Below are positions 16,292 through 25,591 of a DNA stretch of 64,000 nucleotides, piece by piece. Under the pieces are notes generated by a model that was not told the DNA's origin, did not search any database, and worked only from the letters and a program-made list of their open reading frames with translations. Origin of the DNA: Spirochaetaceae bacterium (lineage in GTDB: Bacteria > Spirochaetota > Spirochaetia > Treponematales > Treponemataceae); contig JAFQDD010000022.1 of the NCBI GenBank assembly GCA_017416145.1, forward strand, positions 19,054 through 83,053, read 5' to 3'. Within the stretch, counting starts at the first letter, position 1; the number at the start of each line of letters is the position of its first letter. The position numbers and the translations under genes are program-made.

Positions 16292-17377
16292 GTGAAAAAA
16301 TACGGTATTTTTGTTCTGTTTTGTTGTATTTGTTTTTTGATTTTTTCTTGTTCGACATTACAAGAGGATATAGAAGTTTATTCTGCACCAGAAGAAGAAT
16401 CTCCTGAGATTTTGGAACTTGAAAAAGAAATTGTCTTTTTGGAAGCAAACAAATTTCGCGGTGAAGAAATTGATTTGGTGAAAATTCAAGAGATTACAAA
16501 AACATTGGATAAAATGTCTGGTTCTGTAAATCTTCAAAATATTGGTCAGGCAAAATTATTGGGGTTTCAAGGGCGTGTAGCTTTGTTAGATGGGAAAAAA
16601 TCTCTCGCAAAGTCCTATTATGAACAGGCTGTGAATACTTACAAGGGCGAAGTTCAAAGTGTGATTTTGGGATTTCGACTTGGACTTGTGGAAAACTTGG
16701 AAAATCAATTTGTTGCAAAAAATTATCTTCCATTATTGATTTTGGAAAATGCAATTAGTGCTTATCAAAGAGAAGATTATTTAGAAGCTGTGGCAAAGTT
16801 TGATGAGGCTTTTATTTCATTGGAAAGTTATTATCATGAAGCTTATGAGCTTATGAGAAACAAGGCTTGGAAACTTCGTGAGATTTCATCTGATTCGGTA
16901 GTAAGTGAAACAGAGATTTTAAAGCAGGATAATATGAACTTGCTTCAGATGCTAACTTTTACTCAAAATACTACAGATTTACTTTTTAAATATACAGCTT
17001 CAAAAAAATATGCTGGTGATGCATTTGTAAATCAAATTATTCTATCTGGTTTGTTAAATGCTTTGAATGCTATGGAGAATCTTACTTTAGAAAATCTTTC
17101 AAAAGATACGGTTATTACACGGATTCTTGCTGCTAGATTTTTGTGGAATCTTTATTTGGATAGAAGGGGAATGTCAGGACAAGTTGTTTACGCAGAACAA
17201 TTTATAGCTGCTGGATTTTCACCAATAAAGGATTTGCCTCTAGATTCTCCTGATTTTGATGCAGTTTTGGGTTGTGTTGAAAAAGAGTTAATGGAATTAG
17301 TCGATGGTGAAAACTTTTATCCAGAAGAACCTATTGAACCAGTTGAGTTTAGTACAAGTTTAAAAAAGATAAAGTAG
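16292..17377 (+). CDS. TPR-like lipoprotein
   Basis: This 361-aa protein starts at GTG (GAGGTAAAATTGTG) just 4 bp after the previous gene, so the two are an operon. It has lipobox IFSC (Cys20), then an acidic linker and all-helical repeats resembling tetratricopeptide units (AKLLGFQGRVALLDGKKSLA, LLILENAISAYQREDYLEAV). It may scaffold the partner membrane protein. No enzymatic motif is visible. An imperfect AT hairpin lies just downstream. Confidence 0.6.
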   Translation: MKKYGIFVLFCCICFLIFSCSTLQEDIEVYSAPEEESPEILELEKEIVFLEANKFRGEEIDLVKIQEITKTLDKMSGSVNLQNIGQAKLLGFQGRVALLDGKKSLAKSYYEQAVNTYKGEVQSVILGFRLGLVENLENQFVAKNYLPLLILENAISAYQREDYLEAVAKFDEAFISLESYYHEAYELMRNKAWKLREISSDSVVSETEILKQDNMNLLQMLTFTQNTTDLLFKYTASKKYAGDAFVNQIILSGLLNALNAMENLTLENLSKDTVITRILAARFLWNLYLDRRGMSGQVVYAEQFIAAGFSPIKDLPLDSPDFDAVLGCVEKELMELVDGENFYPEEPIEPVEFSTSLKKIK

Positions 17378-17414
17378 AAGCAAGAGATGTTATATACCGT
17401 TCAGTATATAAACT

Positions 17415-17490
17415 CTAAGCGAAAAATCCCCCAATCCAGTAAACGAGGAAAGAAGCTAACCAAGCGATAGTGCATTGCCAGAGGACAAGG
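17415..17490 (-). pseudogene. 3' fragment of a feoB paralogue
   Basis: Read on the minus strand this encodes LVLWQCTIAWLASFLVYW then IGGFFA and a stop. That is the last transmembrane helix of FeoB, and about 90% identical in DNA to the 3' end of the intact gene at 26827-26895. The frame stays open a little upstream (VIICKVA) before it meets the neighbouring gene. Only the gene's end survives. It and the intact feoB end form direct repeats around a 9.4-kb accessory block. Confidence 0.8.
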
Positions 17491-17506
17491 GCAACTTTAC
17501 AAATTA

Positions 17507-18319
17507 TCACCAAGAGAAGGATTTCAAAGAAAACCCTATCGAAGGTAAAATATTCCATGTTCCAAGATACGTAGGTGATGAATTAGGTAATTCTGGTCCT
17601 GATGCTTTAAACTTGTATGTTGCATCTATATTTATGTAAAATCCCATTTCGGAAAAAAAAGATGAAACGAAATTTCGTATAACAGTTACACTTCCACCTA
17701 AAGAATTATATTGGTAAAGTCCAATTTCTTCGTCAAAGCCCATTGTTCCATAAAGACCAAAGAACAATTTTGGGCTATGTATAGGTGAAATACCAATAGA
17801 GATACTGCTATATATTGTATTATCATCATCTTCTGAAGTAACTATCTCTGGATATGGAATATTTATAGCATCAAAACTGCCTTTTATAGTAAAAAAAGAG
17901 TAATTACCAATACCAGAAACAGATAAACCAACGCTTTTAGAAAAAATGGGTGATGAATTAGATAAGCAGAATGGATAATTTAATCCCATTGTAAAATATA
18001 CTGAATTGGAACTTATTAAATCTTGCAATTTCTTAGATCTATTTCTTTTTTCACTTTCCTTTACTATCTTTTCTCTTTCTTCATTTTCTTTTGCAATTTT
18101 TTCATTACTTTCTTGTAAAATATTTAAGACATTTGTTATATCTTCATTTTCTGTTTGTATTGATTCATTCGAATCGTCTGAAGATTCCAAAGTCTCTTCA
18201 GCAACTATTTTACTGTTTTCTTGAAGTATACTTAAGATATCTGAGTCATACACTTCTTCTGCATTTGCAATATAAAGTGTAAAAAACAAACAAATAATAG
18301 ATACTAATTTTTTGTTCAT
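17507..18319 (-). CDS. Coiled-coil plus outer-membrane barrel-like protein
   Basis: This 270-aa protein has a signal peptide (to about residue 20, LYIANA). An acidic region with a repeated SILQENSKIVAEE/NILQESNEKIAKE heptad-like unit (about 28-95) is followed by a beta-rich domain from about 105 with short amphipathic strands. It ends in an aromatic residue (GFSLKSFSW), as outer-membrane barrels do. It is the last gene of a six-gene leftward operon of envelope proteins, 22 bp after the CsgG-like gene. Its function is unknown. Confidence 0.55.
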   Translation of the reverse strand: MNKKLVSIICLFFTLYIANAEEVYDSDILSILQENSKIVAEETLESSDDSNESIQTENEDITNVLNILQESNEKIAKENEEREKIVKESEKRNRSKKLQDLISSNSVYFTMGLNYPFCLSNSSPIFSKSVGLSVSGIGNYSFFTIKGSFDAINIPYPEIVTSEDDDNTIYSSISIGISPIHSPKLFFGLYGTMGFDEEIGLYQYNSLGGSVTVIRNFVSSFFSEMGFYINIDATYKFKASGPELPNSSPTYLGTWNILPSIGFSLKSFSW

Positions 18320-18341
18320 TTATAAACCCCTATTGTATAAA

Positions 18342-19880
18342 TTAAAATTCTTCGTTTGCTAAGGCTGCATCTATTTCGGCCCAAGTGATTCCATATTCAG
18401 CCATTTTTTCAAGCAAACCGGCTGTTTGGAATCGACGACTTAATCCATCTCGTCGAACAGCAACAGAATCACTTTTTCGAATAATATCTACAAGCCAACG
18501 AGAACCTGATTTTTCATCCCAGCCAATGTAAAAATATTCTTTATTAGATACATCTAAATTCACTTTCCAATCATTTTCTAATTTTTTTGTTATAGTAGTT
18601 GAGATACCTTTTATATCATATGTTCCTATATTGTATGAATACTGCCAAATCCCGTTGTATTCATCTGTCCAAAAAATACCAGCAATAACTCTGCTATTTG
18701 CAGGGTTGTTACACTTTTTGTAGCTTATAACCAACATTTTTTCATCAGAACTGTTTACCTTAAAAATATACTGAGTACATCCTTCAAAATCATCTCTATA
18801 TTTTACAACTTCCCAAGCGGTATTTGTTGTATTTGTGGTTATCTGCTCTGATTCTGATGTTGTAACTGTTGATGTTGTAGGTGATGTTTGCGTAATAGAT
18901 GTGTAAACAGAAGTTCCTACAGCCTTTTGTGGTTGATTTTTTAAGTAGTCATCTTTTGTTACATCGATACGAGACATTGCAACAATTTCTCCTGTTTCAA
19001 CGTCAACAACTCTTGCTGTTACGGAAAAACTGTTACCAAGGTCTTTTAATGTTCCATAACAAACGAAATTTGCACCAACTATCATACCAATAGATTTAGC
19101 TGTTGTTTCATTTACTAAGCCACTTGCTTGAAATTTTTGTTCTGTTAGGAGTGCTTCTAGATTACTTCTTTCAATGATTTTTATTTTACCTGTATTAAAC
19201 ATTGCTTCCGATAAAGCATCTGTAATATAGTTATCTACTAATGTATTTTTGTAATCTGTAGTCAAAGGCATAAACGCATAGGAGTATTTTTCACCGTTTG
19301 GATTTTCTTGAATTAGCTTATTTGCTAAAGGAATAAGTTCCTCTACAATTGATTTTTGGCTTACTGCATTTAATGCTTTTCCAACAATAGAAACGGTTTT
19401 GTATATATTCCAATCACAAAAAATAGTAGAAACAAAATTTGTTGTTGGGGTAATCATTATAGATAGGGAAGAAACATTTCCTTCTGGATTTAATTTTACG
19501 TCCATATATTGAGTACCAACAGGAATAATTCCTTGGTTTGAAAAATTACCATAGCGATCTTCTAAGTTTTTTTGAGATGCGTTTTTTATATCTACCGATT
19601 CAACAACAGCAAATAGTTTTCCTTTGTAGAAATGAAATTGTAGTAAAGAAACGGATTTCTCTTTAGAAGTTGTTTCATACACTTGAACGAGTTCTGTATA
19701 TATTTTGAATATATAGTCTTGGTCTTTTATTTCTTTCAATTCATATCCGGCTTTTTTAACTTCATCAGTAGTAAATCCCCATTTTAAGTTTAAATAGCCT
19801 TCTTTCGAATTTATTGTAGCTCCAAAAAGGAAGCTACAAATACAAAGTTGTAATAATATGATTGTTAAAATTTTTTTCAT
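18342..19880 (-). CDS. CsgG/FlgO-like envelope protein
   Basis: This 512-aa protein has a signal peptide (LFGA, about 20). A central domain at about 190-320 matches the CsgG/LpoB/FlgO fold: FMPLTTDYKNTLVDNYITDA, then KIKIIERSNLEALLTEQKF, GMIVGANFVCYGTLKDLGNS and VTARVVDVETGEIVAMSR. The N-terminal region (LNLKWGFTTDEVKKAGYEL) and the C-terminal region (about 360-512) are unassigned. Family members assemble outer-membrane structures (curli export, PBP activation, flagellar H-ring). Its neighbours are LPP20-like lipoproteins, as in flagellar FlgO/FlgP loci, so a multi-protein outer-membrane assembly is plausible. Confidence 0.65.
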   Translation of the reverse strand: MKKILTIILLQLCICSFLFGATINSKEGYLNLKWGFTTDEVKKAGYELKEIKDQDYIFKIYTELVQVYETTSKEKSVSLLQFHFYKGKLFAVVESVDIKNASQKNLEDRYGNFSNQGIIPVGTQYMDVKLNPEGNVSSLSIMITPTTNFVSTIFCDWNIYKTVSIVGKALNAVSQKSIVEELIPLANKLIQENPNGEKYSYAFMPLTTDYKNTLVDNYITDALSEAMFNTGKIKIIERSNLEALLTEQKFQASGLVNETTAKSIGMIVGANFVCYGTLKDLGNSFSVTARVVDVETGEIVAMSRIDVTKDDYLKNQPQKAVGTSVYTSITQTSPTTSTVTTSESEQITTNTTNTAWEVVKYRDDFEGCTQYIFKVNSSDEKMLVISYKKCNNPANSRVIAGIFWTDEYNGIWQYSYNIGTYDIKGISTTITKKLENDWKVNLDVSNKEYFYIGWDEKSGSRWLVDIIRKSDSVAVRRDGLSRRFQTAGLLEKMAEYGITWAEIDAALANEEF

Positions 19881-19906
19881 AGCAACTCCAATTATCTAAT
19901 TTAAAA

Positions 19907-20938
19907 TTAAAAACATTTGCTAAGGAACGAAGTTTTTATTTCATTTGTCAAAGCAATATTTGTTCTTCTTACGACTGTTTCTTCATCAAAACCTGCAACT
20001 TTTGTAAGCTTTTTTGAGTAAGAAATTTTTTCCACACCCTTTTCTATAATTTTTATATATAGTTCTGGATAAGTTTCATAAGTAGAAGGTGTCTTTTTTA
20101 TGAAGCTTTTTACTTCTACCAATGCAATGCAATTAAATTTTGCAGAGTTCGCAACAATAAAACCTAGACTAGTAAATTGATTAGTAAGTTCTGGTATTAC
20201 ACCTGATTGTTGTAATAGAGTAGTATCACCTATACCTTCAATTTTAATCAGAACATCAGAACTAAACTCTCTAAGTTTTATGATAGAATCGTTTGCTAAA
20301 AAGTCTATTTCTTCATAGATTTTGCATTTTTCTGGATTTATGGCTCGTGCAAAATCGTAAACTTCATAAAAGTCTTTTAAAATGTCTTGAGCTTTTTTTA
20401 TTCCAATTATTTTATCTAATAAAGATTCATTAGACATAGCTTTTGAATATGCCAACGGAAATTCTATTTTTCCTATTTCTAGTTTCTGCTTTACAAAATT
20501 AAAAGCTTCGTTTCTATTGATAAAGGCTACGCAAACATACTGTCCTAAATCTTCATAGTAGTATGGATTTGTGTATTCAATTTTGTATAAATCGTTTTCT
20601 GTAGTGATTTTAATATTTTCTGTAAGAGAACTTTCTTCTGAAAATTCTGCTTCATTTTCCTTATAAAAATAATTTGATGTAACAGAACTTGTTATAGAAG
20701 ATTTTATATATTCAGAAATATTAGAAGCTGCTTTTGACTTTGCTTGTTCAGCAGAAATTCCGTATGCAAGTTGAGAAATAAAATTAGAGTCAGGAAATAG
20801 TTCTAATCGTCCTTGATCTGATATCCATTTTGGAAGTTTTATTACTTCATCAGAAACAACTTCCACATTTCGGTTGCCAGAAACACAACCGAAACATAGA
20901 AAAGATATCAAAAAGAATATTACATAAAATCTTCTCAT
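19907..20938 (-). CDS. LPP20-like lipoprotein
   Basis: This 343-aa lipoprotein has a lipobox (CFGC, Cys18). An LPP20-type domain at about 35-160 begins PKWISDQGRLELFPDSNFIS, has the alanine-rich helix AEQAKSKAASNISEYIKSSI and the strand YVCVAFINRNEAFNFVKQKL. LPP20 domains occur in Helicobacter surface lipoprotein and in FlgP-type flagellar proteins. The C-terminal half (NQFTSLGFIVANSAKFNCIA, then VEVKSFIKKT) may be a second domain of the same alpha/beta type. It is the fourth gene of the six-gene operon. Confidence 0.65.
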   Translation of the reverse strand: MRRFYVIFFLISFLCFGCVSGNRNVEVVSDEVIKLPKWISDQGRLELFPDSNFISQLAYGISAEQAKSKAASNISEYIKSSITSSVTSNYFYKENEAEFSEESSLTENIKITTENDLYKIEYTNPYYYEDLGQYVCVAFINRNEAFNFVKQKLEIGKIEFPLAYSKAMSNESLLDKIIGIKKAQDILKDFYEVYDFARAINPEKCKIYEEIDFLANDSIIKLREFSSDVLIKIEGIGDTTLLQQSGVIPELTNQFTSLGFIVANSAKFNCIALVEVKSFIKKTPSTYETYPELYIKIIEKGVEKISYSKKLTKVAGFDEETVVRRTNIALTNEIKTSFLSKCF

Positions 20939-20977
20939 TTATTTTTATCCATATTTATTTTGTGGATTTACTAGAAA

Positions 20978-21382
20978 TCATTTTTTTGCAAAACACGAGA
21001 AAATTATTGATAAAATCCACCCAGAAATTATGATATAAAAGCCATAATCAATAAAATCAAACTCAAATTCAGAGATAACAAAGAAAAATGTAATAAGTCC
21101 ACCAACAATAGATGCCAAAAGCAATGCAAAATCTATTTTGTTTATTTTAGATGAACAAATATCCTTTCTTGTAATCAATAAAATCAAAGTAATTAAAATA
21201 GAAATTACAGCGGCAAAGAATGCAATATACAGACCTATTGCAGAAACAGTATAATTTACTTCTCCCATTTCCATTAGTGATTCAGCTAATTCAAAACCTT
21301 GCTGATCACAAGCAACCGGCTGAAAAAAACCAAAAACAACCAAAAGAAGTGCAATTTTGCTAAGAAGTTTGAAAGTTTTCAT
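20978..21382 (-). CDS. Small four-helix membrane protein
   Basis: This 134-aa protein has four predicted membrane segments: about 7-26 (ISKIALLLVVFGFF-like N-terminal helix), 48-68 (IGLYIAFFAAVISILITLIL), 83-103 and 112-130. It has no recognised motif. It lies 40 bp upstream of the LPP20-like gene and 25 bp downstream of the small secreted protein gene, in the same operon. It may anchor or assist the lipoprotein complex. Confidence 0.5.
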   Translation of the reverse strand: MKTFKLLSKIALLLVVFGFFQPVACDQQGFELAESLMEMGEVNYTVSAIGLYIAFFAAVISILITLILLITRKDICSSKINKIDFALLLASIVGGLITFFFVISEFEFDFIDYGFYIIISGWILSIIFSCFAKK

Positions 21383-21407
21383 TTATTCCTCCAATAAAAA
21401 TTCATTA

Positions 21408-21851
21408 TCAGTAAAATGCTTCTTGTATTTTGTCCATAAAAGAACCTGTTTTAAATTTCAGAGGTTCGTCTTCACCCCATGTCGTTCCTACAAATTCCAG
21501 AATGTCTTCACCAATAGGTACATATTTTATTCTATAAGTTGGTTCAACATATTTATAATCGTCTTCTTCTATTGGCTCCCATTTTTCTTTTTCATGGTCA
21601 AAAATTTCTAACGGGGTAAGTTCAACAATTCCATCTTTTTCTTTATAATTTCCTTTTACAGTCAAATATCCGAACAAAACAAATGAGGAATGGATAAATT
21701 TTCCATTATTGAATGAAAACGCTTCAATAACAAGTCCATCTTCCATATAAACCCATTCACCTTTTAAAGATGAACTAAAAGGCAAACCGAAAACTGTTGT
21801 AGTAATCATTGCGATGACAAGCAAAAATGCAATATTTTTTTTATTTTTCAT
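21408..21851 (-). CDS. Small secreted lipocalin-like protein
   Basis: This 147-aa protein has a signal peptide (TTTVFG, about 22). It then has alternating beta strands starting with LKGEWVYMEDG, LVIEAFSFNNGKFIH and YLTVKGNYKEKDGIVELT. This GxW-strand pattern is common to small lipocalin-like stress or immunity proteins. A strong ribosome site precedes it (GGAGGAATAA). Its function is unknown, and it shares the LPP20/CsgG-like operon. Confidence 0.5.
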   Translation of the reverse strand: MKNKKNIAFLLVIAMITTTVFGLPFSSSLKGEWVYMEDGLVIEAFSFNNGKFIHSSFVLFGYLTVKGNYKEKDGIVELTPLEIFDHEKEKWEPIEEDDYKYVEPTYRIKYVPIGEDILEFVGTTWGEDEPLKFKTGSFMDKIQEAFY

Positions 21852-21867
21852 TTATTCCTCCAACAAC

Positions 21868-22668
21868 CTAGAAAATAATATTACAAGCTGTTTCTAAAAC
21901 ATCTAGCCATTCAATATCACTTGAGCTTGGAGCTGGTGCAGCCGATGTTTTGGAAGAAGTTTCAATTGCATCAAGTTTTGCGTTGATTTCTGCAATAGTT
22001 TCTGATTCAGTTTTTTCAACTTCTGTTGTAGTGTCTTCATACAAAGATGCGATTGTAGAAGCCATTTTCTTTTGTGCGTCAGAATCTGGCAGGCTAGGTA
22101 GAACAGCTTTCATGTAATTTTTAAGTGTTTCTAACCATTTTTCTTTTGTGATTTTATAAACAGAGTAACAAATAACTTCTGTTTTTTTTGTATCTGTTTC
22201 TGAATCAAAGGTTTCAACTTCTTGCCAAAATTGTGTTACAAGTTCATGTCCACTTAAATCAACTTTAGCAACCATTGCAGCGTTTGCTGTTGCTTCTGTC
22301 ATTCCTTCATCATTCAATGTTGCGGCAGCTTCTGAAACAACTTTTGTTCTAAGTTCTTCAGCACGCATTGCGTTGTAATTTACACGAGAAGCAGCTTTTG
22401 CCAAATCTTTTGTTTTACCAGATGCAACGCTGTATTTTATGATATATGATTTATCTATTCCAAAATCTGTTTTGAAAACATCTGAATTACCAAGAACTAG
22501 TTTTTTTAACCATTCTGGTTTTGCAGGTCCATCTAATGTTCTGTTAGCCCAGTCTACAATCTCTGTGTTTTTTGCAGTTGTTTTCATTCCAACATCTTTT
22601 GCAGAAGCACATCCAAAAATTAAAAATACAGCCAACAAAGTAACTAACACGGATAAAGTTTTTTTCAT
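21868..22668 (-). CDS. LPP20-like lipoprotein, first gene of envelope operon
   Basis: This protein is about 266 aa, starting at MKKTLSVLV, which follows GGAGGAAATATAT. The lipobox is IFGC (Cys20). An LPP20-type domain at about 35-180 has PEWLKKLVLGNSDVFKTDFG, YIIKYSVASGKTKDLAKAAS and ICYSVYKITKEKWLETLKNY. The C-terminal tail is acidic and helical. A second LPP20-like protein and a CsgG/FlgO-like protein are encoded downstream. Together they suggest an outer-membrane lipoprotein assembly. Confidence 0.65.
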   Translation of the reverse strand: MKKTLSVLVTLLAVFLIFGCASAKDVGMKTTAKNTEIVDWANRTLDGPAKPEWLKKLVLGNSDVFKTDFGIDKSYIIKYSVASGKTKDLAKAASRVNYNAMRAEELRTKVVSEAAATLNDEGMTEATANAAMVAKVDLSGHELVTQFWQEVETFDSETDTKKTEVICYSVYKITKEKWLETLKNYMKAVLPSLPDSDAQKKMASTIASLYEDTTTEVEKTESETIAEINAKLDAIETSSKTSAAPAPSSSDIEWLDVLETACNIIF

Positions 22669-22874
22669 ATATATTTCCTCCATACTTTGTGCATCACTGT
22701 GTTAAGTGAAACAATTTATTCCCTCGTGTAAGAATTATAAACTATAGCTTATATAATTGCAAGAAATAGTTTAATTGTCTTTTTGTAAATATTTTTTATG
22801 CTTTGTAAAAAAGGAAATTTGTTTAACGCCAATGGTAAGAAAAAATACTAATATTTTTTTTGCTTAGAAATTTT

Positions 22875-24548
22875 TTAGTCAATCTGGAATTTTACTTGAC
22901 ATATTTTTCTGAAATATTCATTTCTCTTGATAAGTTGGCTATAAGATCCACTATCAATAAGTTTCCCGTCATCCATTATTAATATTTCATCATATTTTTT
23001 AATCAATTTTGCTGAAAAATTATGTGATATAAAAATTATAGTTTTTTCATAGTTTAATATCATTTTTTCTATTTCATATGCAGTGATTACATCTAAAGTG
23101 GAAACAACTTCATCAAATACAATAACAGAAGCTCCTTTTAATATAGATCTTGCTATTTCAATTCTGCGTTTTTCTCCACTAGAAATATTAAAGCCAGAAT
23201 CATTAACTTGTCTGTTTTGATCAATTTTTAGTTGTGTTTTACATATTGCTTTACTGATTTCTTCATCACTATTTTGTGAAGAAAAAAGAGTTATATTATC
23301 TCTAATAGTTCCTGAAAACAAATCTACTTTTTCATTGAGATATGAAATTGCTTTAGATAATTCTTTTGTAGATAGCTCTTTTATATCACTTTTTCCAATC
23401 TTGATATCACCATTATAAGATAAATATCTTTTTTTTAATAAACGAAACAAGGATGATTTTCCGGAACCATTTTTGCCAATAATCAAATATTTTTTTCCGT
23501 ATTTAAATTTAAATGAAAAATTATCTATTATACGATTTTCTTGAAGATAAAAGGAGACGTTAGAAAACTCAATATCAGGATTTTTAGTAATTATCTTAGA
23601 TGTTTCAGGATTATTATTTTTATTTGTCATTATTTGTATTTTTTCTAAAATTTTTTTTATCGAAAGAATTGAGTTAAAACTTGTTATGGCATTGTTAAGG
23701 GGTTCAGCAATGTCATTAGCAAAAGTTCGAGCTATAACAACTGTTCCGAGAAAAATTTCACTTTTCATAACCAAAACGAAGCCTACACCAATTGCAATTA
23801 TTTGTGTAAACCAAGATAGCAGTGAGCTTATGCTGTTAGAAAGAGCAAAGTCATATTCGCTAAGAAATTTACTATCTTCTGTTAAATTGTTTATATTATT
23901 AAATCTGCTATAAATGAGATCACCAATTTCATAATTTTTAATAGTAGGATACGCTCCGACAAATTCTTTGATTAAGTGAGTGAAGGTTGCTATTTTAGTA
24001 GAAAAATCAAACTGCGATTTTGATAGTTTTTTTGCGAATAAAAAAGGAATACAAGAGACAAAAAGTGAAAAAATTAAAATAGGAACTGACAATTTGTAGT
24101 TCATATAAATTAGTGCAGTTGAATTGATAATAACTGATACAAAGGATGCCACAAAAGAAACTATATTTGAAAAAAATCTTTGTTCGAGAATATTTATATC
24201 ATTTATAAAAACAGAGGTATACTCACCTGTATTTGATATTCCTTCTAATTCGGCAATATTCATTTGTAAAAGATTTTTAAAAGTATCTATTTTTATATCT
24301 TTTCTGATATTATTCATACACCGCGAATTTACTACAGAGAAAATAAAGTTTACAACTCTTCTCAGAATCCAAAAGAGAAAGGCAATAAACATCATTCGTA
24401 TGATATAAATAAAATCAGCACCTGGTTTAACATAATTTAATATTACCTCAAAATATAAGTTTAAAGAGGAGGCTAGAAGAGGTTCTACAATTATGATAAC
24501 AGCGATAATAATAAAATATATCTTATTGGATGAAATATATTTTAGCAT
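22875..24548 (-). CDS. ABC exporter half-transporter (fused membrane and ATPase domains)
   Basis: This 557-aa protein has an N-terminal six-helix ABC membrane domain (about 1-315) and a C-terminal ATPase domain. The ATPase has Walker A IIGKNGSGKSSLF, signature NISSGEKRRIEIARSIL, Walker B SVIVFDEVVSTLD and switch H in IIFISHNFSAK. The signature SSGEK and the unusual VVSTLD point to the peptide/bacteriocin exporter group. No cysteine-protease leader domain is present. Its start overlaps the stop of the preceding gene (TAATG), and a 42-residue hydrophobic peptide gene heads the operon. The substrate is unknown. Confidence 0.85.
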   Translation of the reverse strand: MLKYISSNKIYFIIIAVIIIVEPLLASSLNLYFEVILNYVKPGADFIYIIRMMFIAFLFWILRRVVNFIFSVVNSRCMNNIRKDIKIDTFKNLLQMNIAELEGISNTGEYTSVFINDINILEQRFFSNIVSFVASFVSVIINSTALIYMNYKLSVPILIFSLFVSCIPFLFAKKLSKSQFDFSTKIATFTHLIKEFVGAYPTIKNYEIGDLIYSRFNNINNLTEDSKFLSEYDFALSNSISSLLSWFTQIIAIGVGFVLVMKSEIFLGTVVIARTFANDIAEPLNNAITSFNSILSIKKILEKIQIMTNKNNNPETSKIITKNPDIEFSNVSFYLQENRIIDNFSFKFKYGKKYLIIGKNGSGKSSLFRLLKKRYLSYNGDIKIGKSDIKELSTKELSKAISYLNEKVDLFSGTIRDNITLFSSQNSDEEISKAICKTQLKIDQNRQVNDSGFNISSGEKRRIEIARSILKGASVIVFDEVVSTLDVITAYEIEKMILNYEKTIIFISHNFSAKLIKKYDEILIMDDGKLIDSGSYSQLIKRNEYFRKICQVKFQID

Positions 24549-25279
24549 TAGAGTTTACTTAATTCATAAATTGTTGAATTATTTTGTTGAACTAAGAATA
24601 ATGTTGTTTTATTTGGCATATATAAAAACACATCACCTAAGGTTGTGGTTGAGAGTTTGTTTCTTGTATCTTCTGCCCAAATAAAGGAAATTTGGATTTC
24701 TTGATTAGAAGCTTTGTCATAGATTTTAATTACATTATTTATTGTATCAAAGGTTAACTTTCGGCCATCTTCTGTATGACTGTGAAGTTTTACGTACCAC
24801 TCTCCATTTATGTCTTCGTTGCTATATTCTGTTAGCTCATTATATGTTCCACTATGTTTTATGAAGTCATATTGTATACCTCTAGATTCATCTATTAGAT
24901 TGAAATTATTGTCAGAAAAATGGTGATATCTAAGTTTTTCTGGAAAGATAGAGCTTCCTTCATAATTGTCAAATGGAGTTAAACGTAGAAATAAAGCATC
25001 AAGTTGAGCTTTTGCCATGTAAGTTATTTCTCCATTTACATAATATGTAAATACGTCTTCTCGAAAATCAACATATTGATTTTCGACATATGGTAATTCT
25101 TTCGGCCATGTTAATGGATTTTTATCACAACTATAAAGTTCCCAAGTTCCTTGGACTTTATCAATCTCTTTTGATTCAAATTCTCTATCATTATTTACGA
25201 TAATAAATATGATTATGAAAGATAGACCTAAGAAAACTATTAAAGTCATAAAAGTGAATATAAATTTTTTCAAATTCAT
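24548..25279 (-). CDS. Membrane-anchored protein coupled to the ABC exporter
   Basis: This protein is about 243 aa, starting at MNLKKFIFTFM, which follows GGAACGCACTTTTT. A longer frame to 25339 overlaps the small peptide gene and is unlikely. A single N-terminal membrane segment (about 5-30) is followed by a beta-rich extracytoplasmic domain with two lipocalin-like GTW/GEW starts (VQGTWELYSCDKNPL and INGEWYVKLHSHTEDG). TAATG coupling to the exporter gene suggests they act together, perhaps in immunity or export. This is inference; no family is recognised. Confidence 0.55.
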   Translation of the reverse strand: MNLKKFIFTFMTLIVFLGLSFIIIFIIVNNDREFESKEIDKVQGTWELYSCDKNPLTWPKELPYVENQYVDFREDVFTYYVNGEITYMAKAQLDALFLRLTPFDNYEGSSIFPEKLRYHHFSDNNFNLIDESRGIQYDFIKHSGTYNELTEYSNEDINGEWYVKLHSHTEDGRKLTFDTINNVIKIYDKASNQEIQISFIWAEDTRNKLSTTTLGDVFLYMPNKTTLFLVQQNNSTIYELSKL

Positions 25280-25293
25280 AAAAAGTGCGTTCC

Positions 25294-25422
25294 TTATATT
25301 TTCATTACAAACATGCTGATTATAACAAATCCAAAACAAACAATACCTAAAAAGAGAATAATAATTATACCTTCGACTATTTTGATTATCAATTTCTTTT
25401 TGTTCATAGTATTGTTATCCAT
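25294..25422 (-). CDS. 42-residue hydrophobic peptide
   Basis: The peptide has a basic start (MDNNTMNKKKLIIKIVEG) followed by a hydrophobic stretch (IIIILFLGIVCFGFVIISMF). It ends 14 bp before the ABC-linked membrane protein gene, and its stop is followed by that gene's ribosome-binding sequence. The composition fits a small membrane protein or an exported hydrophobic peptide. No clear ribosome site precedes its own start, so confidence is limited. An alternative start is the Met at residue 6. Confidence 0.5.
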   Translation of the reverse strand: MDNNTMNKKKLIIKIVEGIIIILFLGIVCFGFVIISMFVMKI

Positions 25423-25591
25423 TATTTAAAATACCATTGATTATTTTACAATAATTATGGTTTTGAATTATATGACATTTTTTTTGATAAATATCTTAAT
25501 GATAATGCGTTTAAGATATTCCTAGAAATAAAAGGAGAAACATTAGGAAAAGATTCTCCTTTTTTACTGTAATCAAAATTAAATGTACTTT

